Below, piece by piece: positions 1 to 6,898 of a stretch of 13,728 nucleotides of DNA. The stretch comes from Rhodospirillales bacterium (GTDB lineage: Bacteria > Pseudomonadota > Alphaproteobacteria > MPNO01 > UBA2964), in NCBI GenBank assembly GCA_002727395.1, contig PBWY01000033.1, forward strand, positions 1-13,728, in the 5' to 3' direction. The notes under the pieces were generated by a model. That model ran no database searches. It saw nothing but the letters and a program-made list of their open reading frames with translations, and had not been told where the DNA came from. The position numbers and the translations under genes were made by a program. Within the stretch, counting starts at the first letter, position 1, and every line of letters begins with the position of its first letter.

Positions 1-250
1 TTCTTTTTAGAAAAAATATCAGTGAAAATACCGCACAGATATCCGAAACCAACGAGATACTACGTTTTATATTTATATGTTTCACTGCAACTGGGGCGTT
101 AATTGGTTGCACTTCAAGGTCACAACTTTTGTTATAAACTACGGTGACATCAGCCCACTTTGATAACCTCCTTAAATGTTCAGAAAAAAAGAAAAACATT
201 GTCAGAGGAGTAGCTGAAATAACACAAATTCTTGGTATATTTGATTTCAT
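1..250 (-). CDS. Glycosyltransferase, GT4-like, N-terminal part only (cut by window edge)
   Basis: Reading the minus strand from ATG at 248-250 gives 83 residues open to the window edge, so the C-terminal bulk is missing. The protein begins MKSNIPRICVISATPLTM and continues with a helix (SEHLRRLSK) and a second strand (ADVTVVYN). This is the usual N-terminal Rossmann pattern of GT-B glycosyltransferases: a strand, a 'TSPLT'-like loop, a helix, then 'DVTVV'. Residues 56-83 (VAVKHINIKRSISLVSD, then a hydrophobic helix) match the 'I-R-ISL-D' segment common in bacterial family 4 enzymes. An in-frame TGA lies about 15 nt upstream of the ATG, which fixes the start, and a weak GGTGAG precedes it. It is the last visible gene of the polysaccharide cluster, 68 nt after the ABC exporter. 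The family call rests on the N-terminus alone; donor and acceptor cannot be told. Confidence 0.72.
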   Translation of the reverse strand, partial: MKSNIPRICVISATPLTMFFFFSEHLRRLSKWADVTVVYNKSCDLEVQPINAPVAVKHINIKRSISLVSDICAVFSLIFFLKR

Positions 251-318
251 TCGTTGAATATCTCACCGACTTTTAATAGAAAAATTCAAATTTATTTTTA
301 GTTATGCGCCCATAAAAA

Positions 319-2073
319 TTACAGAGACACGCACTTTGATGCGAATTCCTTAGCCACAGGGTCATGTGAAATTAGCATTACCAACTTTGAGCTTGCCGCT
401 AATTCCTGTAACAACTTAAGCACCTTGCGTTTGCTATCCATCTCCAAACCGGAAATAATTTCATCCAGGGCCAAAACATCAGCCCCATGATATAGAGCGC
501 GAGCTAAGACTAAGCGCTGTTTTTGCCCACCACTGAGTTTGTCTCCATCTGGGCCAACTGTTGAGTTTAAAAAATTCTTTTGGGAAATACCTTCATCTAT
601 TAAACCCACCTGCTCCAACGATGATGTAGCCAAGACCTCTTCCGAGCCTGAGATATTTTCAGTTTTTAACATAGTCACATTTTCCAGAATTGTTCCCGGA
701 ATAATTAGTGGGTCCTGCGGCGCATAAAAAATATTTAGTGGGCAAATAACCGGCGGATCGCCAATGGCCCCATTAATTACAACATTGCCCTCTGTTGGTT
801 TACGGATTCCACAAATTAGATCCATTAATGTTGTTTTTCCGACCCCAGACTTTCCTGTTATTAAAACGAAATCGCCTGCACAAAATTCTTCATTAACACC
901 TCCGAATAAGGGATTATGCGGACTATATTGAAACCCTACATTTTCTAACGAAATTCTACTTTCAATCTTATTAAGACAGTCATCTTGGATTTTTTCTTTA
1001 ACTTTCTGCTTTGGAGCTAGCTCATGCGCTGTGCTTGGTTCCAATAAAGTTACTACATTATGAAGAACTGCCCTATTATATTGAAAGCTTATAAGGGCAT
1101 TTGAGATGGAGGTTACAATCGGCAAAATTCTTAGCCCGGCACCAGCAACAAATACTAATTCAGAAAAACCCATTTCTTCTGAACGACTTACCCAAGCAAC
1201 AATTATAATTATAAAAAATGCAAGAAATAGCTCTAAGAAATACCTTGGAGCCCCAGAGAGAAGATTCGCCAACCTGTCGTTTCTAGCGAAATTATTTGAT
1301 GACTTCAAAAGCATTGAAACGGCGTTCTCATGTAAACTGAGAACGCTGAGTTGTCTCCATCCGTTACAAAAGGCTACGGACAATTCGCTAAGCTCCTCGA
1401 GGGAATGATTTGATTTATCTCCAAACCGGCGAGAAAGACTTTTAAATTTAAGCAAATACAACAAAACAATTGGCGTGATCACTACTACCATCAACAGAAG
1501 AAATCCGGGTGACACTAGAAGGACCACTAGTAAAATTCCAAACAAAATAACGAGTTCCCCGATAACCCTGAGGAAAGGCTCAAGAATACCCTTCCCAACA
1601 TGAGTAACCTGCCTGACAATCACATCTGACATAGCACCACTCGCTTTTTGCTGTTCATTTTTCGCTTGGCTCCGACTATCAAGTGTGTTGCTAAATAAAA
1701 GCAAACGAAGGGAGGTCTGCAACTGGGTAGACTGCAACAAAATAAAATTTTGTAGAGCTAAACCTGCTAAGAAACGCAGAAGAAAAACAACAACACAGAT
1801 GGTAGATTGCTCATTAAATGTCAGTGAGGATAAATGTAAATAATTTAAAATACCTGCATTTTCTATTCCTGTTTTTGGTTGTTGCAGAGCTGTGTTTACA
1901 AACGAAGCTAACAAAAGCAAAGCGGCAACTTCAAGGACGGCTAGTGTTATGCCAGATATACTGAGCCTCCAAAATTTAAATTTTAGCTTCTTTAGAATCC
2001 GGCAAAAAACCATTATGTCATCAATATTGATAACTCTTTTTTTATTTGGTTTTTCAGTTTTAGTTAACGACAT
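319..2073 (-). CDS. ABC exporter half-transporter, PglK/MsbA-like (lipid-linked oligosaccharide flippase candidate)
   Basis: The 584 residues form a fused membrane-plus-ATPase half-transporter, expected to work as an inner-membrane homodimer. Hydrophobic segments lie near residues 38-62, 90-113, 166-187, 189-209, 275-296 and 303-328, giving six helices. The nucleotide-binding domain follows from about 370: Walker A GKSGVGKT (407-414), Q-loop Gln453, signature LSGGQ (513-517), Walker B ending in Asp-Glu (about 537-538), and switch His570. The D-loop reads SGLE rather than the common SALD. Length and layout match PglK, MsbA and other type IV exporters. Its position between two glycosyltransferase genes and behind nucleotide-sugar genes suggests that it flips an undecaprenyl-linked glycan, as PglK does in Campylobacter. 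Substrate is inferred from context; a lipid A or peptide exporter is possible. The ATG at 2071-2073 has no clear Shine-Dalgarno. Met21 is an alternative start. Confidence 0.85.
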   Translation of the reverse strand: MSLTKTEKPNKKRVINIDDIMVFCRILKKLKFKFWRLSISGITLAVLEVAALLLLASFVNTALQQPKTGIENAGILNYLHLSSLTFNEQSTICVVVFLLRFLAGLALQNFILLQSTQLQTSLRLLLFSNTLDSRSQAKNEQQKASGAMSDVIVRQVTHVGKGILEPFLRVIGELVILFGILLVVLLVSPGFLLLMVVVITPIVLLYLLKFKSLSRRFGDKSNHSLEELSELSVAFCNGWRQLSVLSLHENAVSMLLKSSNNFARNDRLANLLSGAPRYFLELFLAFFIIIIVAWVSRSEEMGFSELVFVAGAGLRILPIVTSISNALISFQYNRAVLHNVVTLLEPSTAHELAPKQKVKEKIQDDCLNKIESRISLENVGFQYSPHNPLFGGVNEEFCAGDFVLITGKSGVGKTTLMDLICGIRKPTEGNVVINGAIGDPPVICPLNIFYAPQDPLIIPGTILENVTMLKTENISGSEEVLATSSLEQVGLIDEGISQKNFLNSTVGPDGDKLSGGQKQRLVLARALYHGADVLALDEIISGLEMDSKRKVLKLLQELAASSKLVMLISHDPVAKEFASKCVSL

Positions 2074-2156
2074 TTTTGTACTATAATTACATATCTAGGC
2101 ATCAGTATGCGTTTTGATATTTCGAGCTATTGATCATTATCATTTTTAAATTGCAA

Positions 2157-3257
2157 TCAATAAACCTTGCTATCAGTTTGATAAAAATCACAAAGAAAAC
2201 CGTGAATACCATTTTGAAACTTTTGAAAACTTTCTGACTCTAAAAACCTATCAATTGCTAATCTATAGTCTTCTTTTTCTTCGCTGGTTAAACGGAAACA
2301 ATAGTTAAGACAGGATTCTAGGTTTTCAAAATCATTTAGAGCGATAAAAGTATCTTTTGGGATATAATCTTTTATATCAGGGGCTCCCCAATATATCGGT
2401 ATACACCCGGAAAAAAATGAATCGAAGATCTTCTCGGTTATATAACCCGACATGGACATATTCTCAAAACACAGCGAAAAGTCATAGCGCCGATATATTT
2501 CGGACTTAAAAGATGGTTGGGCAACCTTTATACCAGCTTTAAAAAATTTTAAAAACCAATAAAGCGACGAGAAAGGACTCCGCAAATGGATACGGTTCCA
2601 GCCAAACCCATAAAGATCAAGCTTTCCCTTTATACTAAATTTTTTGATCGCTGAGAGTCTTTTCCCATAACCATTAAAACATTTAGCTTTCTTAAAATGC
2701 GCTCCGGCTATCAGCGCAACATTGGGCAGTCTATCGGTCCCTTTCTTAGGTTCTTGCAAGGCCGAATAATCTCTATTAGTCCAATAAAATTTGTGTAATT
2801 TTTTGGCTACCTTTTGGGGTGGTAACTTATATCCATCACCAAATGTATTATGTAAAAACACTTTATCAAATACATCCGCCAGTGATCCTATATTAATATA
2901 ATCATCGGGTTTGATTAGTGGAGGCTCCAAAAGAATAGCAGCCTTTTTTTCTAACCGTTTCCCATTAAAGTTTAACGCTCTTCTAGCAGGAGCTCCCAAA
3001 CTCCAGTAATGAAACACACAATTTTTATAACTATTTTTAATTTCTACATATAAATCGGCCGTAAACACCGGATAACCATTTTCCTCCAGAGTCTGCTTAA
3101 GTTCAAAATTTGGCTTCAATGTATTATCACGATTCAGCGGAGTTTCTAAATCAAAAAATAAATTATCATAATAATGATAGGACGGCGGATCGATTAAAAT
3201 TACAACGCCATGCCTTGCAGAGGCCCTTTTCAAATTTTTTCTATTTTTTTTAGTCAA
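2157..3257 (-). CDS. GT10 family glycosyltransferase (alpha-fucosyltransferase type; may use GDP-colitose)
   Basis: The 366-residue protein carries the hallmark C-terminal block of family GT10 at residues 259-300: FSLCFEN, then GYITEKIFDSFFSGCIPIYW and the I-x-x-YIP motif. This block forms the GDP-sugar binding half of alpha-1,3/1,4-fucosyltransferases. An upstream strand LDLYGFGWN (213-221) matches the family's 'YG-G' segment. No signal peptide or membrane anchor is seen, so a cytoplasmic enzyme acting on a lipid-linked acceptor is likely. It lies 15 nt after the ColD-like gene, so the two are probably co-transcribed. Members normally use GDP-L-fucose, but the neighbours point to GDP-L-colitose, which is 3-deoxy-fucose. 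The start is TTG (3255-3257); an in-frame TAA sits two codons upstream and no ATG lies near the N-terminus. A later TTG (codon 9) is also possible, and no good ribosome site supports either. Confidence 0.9.
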   Translation of the reverse strand: MTKKNRKNLKRASARHGVVILIDPPSYHYYDNLFFDLETPLNRDNTLKPNFELKQTLEENGYPVFTADLYVEIKNSYKNCVFHYWSLGAPARRALNFNGKRLEKKAAILLEPPLIKPDDYINIGSLADVFDKVFLHNTFGDGYKLPPQKVAKKLHKFYWTNRDYSALQEPKKGTDRLPNVALIAGAHFKKAKCFNGYGKRLSAIKKFSIKGKLDLYGFGWNRIHLRSPFSSLYWFLKFFKAGIKVAQPSFKSEIYRRYDFSLCFENMSMSGYITEKIFDSFFSGCIPIYWGAPDIKDYIPKDTFIALNDFENLESCLNYCFRLTSEEKEDYRLAIDRFLESESFQKFQNGIHGFLCDFYQTDSKVY

Positions 3258-3272
3258 AAATTAAAAACTTTA

Positions 3273-4436
3273 TTACAGGTCATTTAGCAAACGTAATGTG
3301 GAAGAAAAATCTCGATGGTGATTGCCGATAAACAGACCGTTGCGCTGGATACAATCTGCATTAGGCAAAGAGCCCATACACTCAAAGTTCATATATTCTA
3401 AAACCTTTTGCTCAGTAAAATTGCCAGCAACGATAGGACGATATTCAAAACCGTTTTTATCTAAGAATTGTCTCAATTGATCTCTACTATAGTCAGAATT
3501 GGGGCGTACAATTAGGCTAAATCCAAACCAACTGCTTTTACCGATCTCAGCTTGAATGATAATCCGAGGATGTTCCTCCATAATTTCCTTAAACACTTCT
3601 GCATTTTTTTGTCGGGCTTTTATAAAACAGGGTAATTTTTTCAGTTGCTCTGCTCCCAGTGCACCTGAAAATTCCAATGGGCGTAAGTTATAACCAGGAA
3701 GAACAAACCTAAAGGACTCCTCAAAAAAGTCTGCACTTTTACCGTTAGTCACAAGATTCTTTTCCGGAAGATCACGAGTCCATCCGTGGGCACGCAGACA
3801 TAACAAGATATGATAAAGTTCTTGATCGTCAGTTAAAATTAATCCACCCTCCATGGTGGAGATATGATGAGAAAAAAAACAGCTAAAACTGCTCAAAATT
3901 CCAAAGGTCCCGGCTTTCTTGCCATCAAATTCTGCTCCGAGAGACTCACAATTGTCTTCAAGTAGATAAATATCTTTACCTTCTATAATCGAGTTTATCT
4001 TATTAAAATCATTAGGATTTCCCAAAAGATTTACAGAAAAAATCAGTTTGGTTTTTTTACTAATTGCATCCGTAAGTTGGTCCAAGTTGAAATTCATAGT
4101 GTTAATATCAACATCAACGAATTTAATTTTTAATCCATACTGTGACAAAGGTGTGTAAGTAGTCGCCCATGAAACTGCGGGTACGATTACCTCGTCACCC
4201 TTTTTTAATGGTAAATTTTTTTTAAAAAAAAGGGCTGCAATCATTAACAAATTAGCTGAAGAACCCGAATTTACCATTACTGCAAATTTTCGATTGTGAA
4301 AATCCGAGAACCTTTTCTCAAAATTCGACACTTCCTGGCCCATCGTAAAATGACCGCTATTAATTACACGCTGAATAGCTTCAATTTCTTTGCTATTCCA
4401 GGTAGACGTTGCAAGCGGATAAGACACTTTAGTCAA
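3273..4436 (-). CDS. colD: GDP-4-keto-6-deoxy-D-mannose 3-dehydratase (ColD type, PLP enzyme)
   Basis: This DegT/DnrJ/EryC1 fold protein (387 aa) should remove the 3-hydroxyl of GDP-4-keto-6-deoxymannose to give the 3,6-dideoxy intermediate of GDP-L-colitose. The key sign is residues 187-198, FFSHHISTMEGG. Sugar aminotransferases have a Schiff-base lysine here; the ColD dehydratases have a histidine (His188 in E. coli ColD), which should correspond to His190 or His191. Other ColD-like stretches include SYPLATSTW (5-13), SGSSANLLMIAALFF (58-72), LEDNCESLGA (159-168), RAHGWTR (215-221) and SSWFGFS (301-307). Length equals the family's, near 388. The start is TTG at 4434-4436, overlapping the upstream TGA by TTGA, with AAGGTG seven nucleotides before it. 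GTG at codon 4 would also fit the protein but is badly spaced from that site. The overlap implies translational coupling. A GDP-perosamine synthase is excluded by the missing lysine. Confidence 0.88.
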   Translation of the reverse strand: MTKVSYPLATSTWNSKEIEAIQRVINSGHFTMGQEVSNFEKRFSDFHNRKFAVMVNSGSSANLLMIAALFFKKNLPLKKGDEVIVPAVSWATTYTPLSQYGLKIKFVDVDINTMNFNLDQLTDAISKKTKLIFSVNLLGNPNDFNKINSIIEGKDIYLLEDNCESLGAEFDGKKAGTFGILSSFSCFFSHHISTMEGGLILTDDQELYHILLCLRAHGWTRDLPEKNLVTNGKSADFFEESFRFVLPGYNLRPLEFSGALGAEQLKKLPCFIKARQKNAEVFKEIMEEHPRIIIQAEIGKSSWFGFSLIVRPNSDYSRDQLRQFLDKNGFEYRPIVAGNFTEQKVLEYMNFECMGSLPNADCIQRNGLFIGNHHRDFSSTLRLLNDL

Positions 4437-5353
4437 TTATATACACCTTTATAATAATCGTAAGTTTTTTTTATACCTTGAATTAGGTCGGTAGAAGGTG
4501 ACCAACCCCATTCTATCGATTTTTTTATGCAGTTAAGTTTTTTCTTCATCCCAACCGGTTGCGCACTGTCAAACACAAAACGACCCTGGAATCCGATCAC
4601 ATTACCTACAGCATCATAATATTCTTCAATTGTATAATCTTGGCCTAATCCAGCATTCATAATTGTTGGAAGGCTTTCGAACCTATCACATGCTTCCCAT
4701 ATCAAGCCTGCAAGGTCACCCACAAACATAAATTCTCTTCTTACTGTTCCGTCGCCCCAAATAGTTACACTGCTATTCCCATTAACAACTGCTTCATGAA
4801 TTTTATGAATAATTGCTGGAATCAAATGGGCATTTTCACCGTCAAATTTATCAAATGGGCCATAAAGATTGCAGGGGATAATGGATTTATAATTTAATTC
4901 CTTAAATTGCTTAGAAATATAATCGCACATCCGTATAGCTAGAATTTTAGATAACGCATAACCCTCATTTGTTGGTTCGAGGGCACCGGTTAGGATATCG
5001 GTTTCTTGTAGCGGAACATTCCTATTTCTCGGGTAAATACAAGAGCTTCCAAGATTTAATAAACGACTTATGCCACATTCTTTTGCTGCAGTGATGACAT
5101 TTGTACCTAGCCGAAGATTTTCCGATAAAAATCCATAAGGATCTGCAATATTAGCTTTTATACCCCCTACTCTTCCAGCAGCATGGATAATTACGTCTGG
5201 TTTGTTCTTTGATAGAAAGTCAACAATAGCGTCAAAGTCTAACAGGTCTAGCTCTTGTCTCGTCGGACCGAGAATTTGGAAATGGCGCGCATTAGTATGG
5301 GCCAATGCGTTGCGACCCACCATTCCACTTGCCCCTGTTAATAATATTCTCAT
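4433..5353 (-). CDS. Fcl/ColC-type GDP-sugar epimerase-reductase (GDP-colitose or GDP-fucose synthase)
   Basis: This 306-residue short-chain dehydrogenase begins MRILLTGASGMVGRN, an N-terminal NAD(P)-binding GxxGxxG. It follows the GDP-fucose synthase pattern: AAGRVGGIKAN (58-68), LGSSCIYP (101-108), ALEPTNEGYALSK (124-136), IPCNLYGP and NAHLIPA. Ser103/104, Cys105, Tyr132, Lys136 and His176 align with the catalytic Ser, Cys, Tyr, Lys and His of E. coli Fcl. Such enzymes epimerise the 4-keto sugar and reduce C4 using NADPH. Fcl yields GDP-L-fucose; the homologue ColC acts on the 3-deoxy intermediate and yields GDP-L-colitose. The adjoining colD favours ColC, but sequence reading alone cannot separate the two. 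A TTG start 21 nt upstream is open, but the ATG at 5351-5353 has AGTGAG seven nucleotides before it and begins exactly at the Rossmann strand, so I prefer it. Confidence 0.87.
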   Translation of the reverse strand: MRILLTGASGMVGRNALAHTNARHFQILGPTRQELDLLDFDAIVDFLSKNKPDVIIHAAGRVGGIKANIADPYGFLSENLRLGTNVITAAKECGISRLLNLGSSCIYPRNRNVPLQETDILTGALEPTNEGYALSKILAIRMCDYISKQFKELNYKSIIPCNLYGPFDKFDGENAHLIPAIIHKIHEAVVNGNSSVTIWGDGTVRREFMFVGDLAGLIWEACDRFESLPTIMNAGLGQDYTIEEYYDAVGNVIGFQGRFVFDSAQPVGMKKKLNCIKKSIEWGWSPSTDLIQGIKKTYDYYKGVYN

Positions 5354-5427
5354 AAAATAACTCACTATAGGCAATTTTAGTAGATTACTAATTAACCCAA
5401 TTTTAATTATTTAATAGGACAAATATA

Positions 5428-6498
5428 TCAAACACTACTGTCTATTTGACGTAGAGTTAATCTCATGTCTGAATCAACCATTTCCTCAACAAGCTCTTCA
5501 AACTTAACTTTAGGCTTCCAGCCTAACTTTTTTCTTGCCTTCGTTGCATCTCCAAGCAAAGTGGCTACCTCTGCGGGCCTCAAATAACGATGATCAATTT
5601 TAACTATTGGTTCTTCTGAATTTCCTTTATCGCGGTTCAGCCAAAAAGCCTTCTCATCAGTACCTTCGCCGCGCCATTCTATTTCCATTTCAAGACAATC
5701 AGCAGTTGCATTGATAAAGTCTCTTACAGAGTACTGTTCTCCAGTTGCAATAACAAAATCTTCTGGAAACTCTTGTTGTAACATAAGCCATTGCATTTCT
5801 ACGTAATCCCTTGCATGACCCCAGTCACGCAGGGCCTCCAAATTACCTATACCCATATCATGCTCTAAACCCATCTTGATACGGCAGAGGGCCCTACTAA
5901 TTTTTCGTGTGACAAAGGTCTCACCTCGAACCGGACTTTCGTGATTAAAAAGAATACCGTTACAAGCAAACAAACCATAACTTTCACGATAATTGATCGT
6001 AATCCAATGAGCATAAAGTTTGGCAACAGCATAAGGACTTCGGGGATAAAACGGCGTATTTTCAGTTTGAGGGCTTTCTTGGACCAGTCCATAAAGTTCC
6101 GATGTACTGGCTTGATAAAATTTTGCGGTCTCTTCAATCTTTAATGTCCGCATTGCCTCTAGGATCCTTAACGTTCCCAGCGCATCTGAATTAGCAGTAT
6201 ATTCCGGTTCCTCAAAACTCACCCCTACATGCGATTGAGCTGCCAAATTGTATATTTCGTTCGGTTCTACTTTTTCCATAATATGGAGAAGACTCGAAGC
6301 ATCCGTCATATCACCATGATGCAGAACAAACTGGCCATCGGTTGAATAATGACTATTAAAAAGGTGGTCAATTCTTTGGGTATTAAAACTAGAAGATCGC
6401 CTTTTTACACCGTGGACAATGTAGTCCTTTTTCAACAACAATTCCGCCAAATAGGACCCGTCCTGTCCGGTTATTCCGGTAATTAAAGCCGTTTTCAT
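5428..6498 (-). CDS. gmd: GDP-mannose 4,6-dehydratase
   Basis: Gmd converts GDP-D-mannose to GDP-4-keto-6-deoxy-D-mannose, the branch point for fucose, colitose, perosamine and rhamnose. The 356-residue protein is textbook: GITGQDGSYL (8-17) binds the dinucleotide, KRRSSSFNTQRIDHL (32-46) is the family signature, STSELYG (131-137) supplies catalytic Thr132 and Glu134, and YAVAK (156-160) gives Tyr156 and Lys160. FNHESPVRGETFVTRKI (184-200) is the GDP-mannose contact stretch. It is the first visible gene of the minus-strand sugar cluster, 74 nt ahead of the epimerase-reductase. No GDP-mannose supply genes (manC, manB) lie in the window. ATG at 6496-6498 is preceded by AGGA (6506-6509) at good spacing. 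Confidence 0.97.
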   Translation of the reverse strand: MKTALITGITGQDGSYLAELLLKKDYIVHGVKRRSSSFNTQRIDHLFNSHYSTDGQFVLHHGDMTDASSLLHIMEKVEPNEIYNLAAQSHVGVSFEEPEYTANSDALGTLRILEAMRTLKIEETAKFYQASTSELYGLVQESPQTENTPFYPRSPYAVAKLYAHWITINYRESYGLFACNGILFNHESPVRGETFVTRKISRALCRIKMGLEHDMGIGNLEALRDWGHARDYVEMQWLMLQQEFPEDFVIATGEQYSVRDFINATADCLEMEIEWRGEGTDEKAFWLNRDKGNSEEPIVKIDHRYLRPAEVATLLGDATKARKKLGWKPKVKFEELVEEMVDSDMRLTLRQIDSSV

Positions 6499-6537
6499 AT
6501 TTTTGTCCTATTTTCTGACATCTAAATCTTTCGACCA

Positions 6538-6568
6538 TTCAGATTAGGTGACAATCATAAAATCTGAA
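6538..6568. repeat. 8-bp inverted repeat in the gmd leader
   Basis: TTCAGATT (6538-6545) and its exact complement AATCTGAA (6561-6568) flank 15 nt and sit 40-70 nt upstream of the gmd start codon. It could be an operator or an RNA hairpin in the leader. Its arms are AT-rich and no T-run follows, so it does not look like a terminator. The rest of 6499-6740 holds TTGTCAC twice on the minus strand, as possible -35 boxes, but no convincing -10 box. Confidence 0.4.
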
Positions 6569-6733
6569 GCCGTGGATTTCTATAGAGAAATAACATCAAA
6601 ACCTTTTTATTCCCATAGTGATTAAATCTATTGGTAGCCATAAAACGCCGCTACGTGACAAATTTATAGGGATAAAACCTAAGAATTAAAAACAATTTAC
6701 TAATTGATTAAGACAGTAAATATTTTTACCTAA

Positions 6734-6827
6734 CAATTATTGGTAGCGGGAGAGGGACTTGAACCCCCGACACGCGGATTATGATTCCGCTGCTCTAACC
6801 AGCTGAGCTACCCCGCCACAATAATTG
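6734..6827. repeat. 9-bp inverted repeat bracketing the tRNA gene
   Basis: CAATTATTG (6734-6742) and CAATAATTG (6819-6827) are exact complements. The left arm overlaps the encoded CCA end; the right arm ends one base outside the mature 5' end. In the precursor RNA, leader and trailer could pair and extend the acceptor helix outward. Confidence 0.5.
6741..6817 (-). tRNA. tRNA-Met, anticodon CAT (elongator type)
   Basis: The minus strand folds into a complete 77-nt cloverleaf starting GGCGGGG and ending with an encoded CCA. The acceptor stem pairs with G-T at its first and seventh positions. The D arm contains AGCTCAGCTGGTTAGAGC. The anticodon stem GCGGA/TCCGC encloses loop ATCATAA, giving anticodon CAT (plus-strand 6781-6783). 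The T arm contains GGTTCAAGTCC. The pattern matches the elongator tRNA-Met of alphaproteobacteria as I know it. It lacks the three G-C pairs in the anticodon stem typical of initiators. A tRNA-Ile2 with lysidine also has CAT and is a less likely alternative. Confidence 0.96.
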
Positions 6828-6856
6828 ATTCGTAAGGCTAACTAATAAAGCGAGCC

Positions 6857-6886
6857 CTATTAGTCCTTTAAATCTAATCTAGTCAA
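6857..6886 (-). promoter_or_regulatory. Possible tRNA-Met promoter
   Basis: On the minus strand TTGACT (6881-6886) is followed after 18 nt by TAATAG (6857-6862) and then a GC-rich stretch GGCTCG, the discriminator type seen in stable-RNA promoters. It starts directly behind the mnmA stop, which would give the tRNA its own transcript. ACTAATA (6841-6847) and TATTAGT (6858-6864) form a 7-bp inverted repeat across the -10 and start region. The -10 match is poor. Confidence 0.35.
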
Positions 6887-6898
6887 GTACCAAGAAAC

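Noticed and set aside
1106..1408. Plus-strand open frame of 100 codons
   Set aside because: It is antisense to the membrane domain of the ABC exporter and has no recognisable motif.
3273..4436. Reading the DegT-fold gene as GDP-perosamine synthase or another sugar aminotransferase
   Set aside because: The PLP-binding lysine position holds His-His within the ColD-type SHHxxTxEGG motif.
5354..5374. Seven-residue TTG extension of the Fcl/ColC gene
   Set aside because: The ATG at 5353 has its own AGTGAG site, and the Rossmann strand begins at once after it.
6634..6654. GTAGC/GCTAC hairpin between gmd and the tRNA as a terminator
   Set aside because: The stem is only 5 bp with an 11-nt loop and no T-run follows on either strand.
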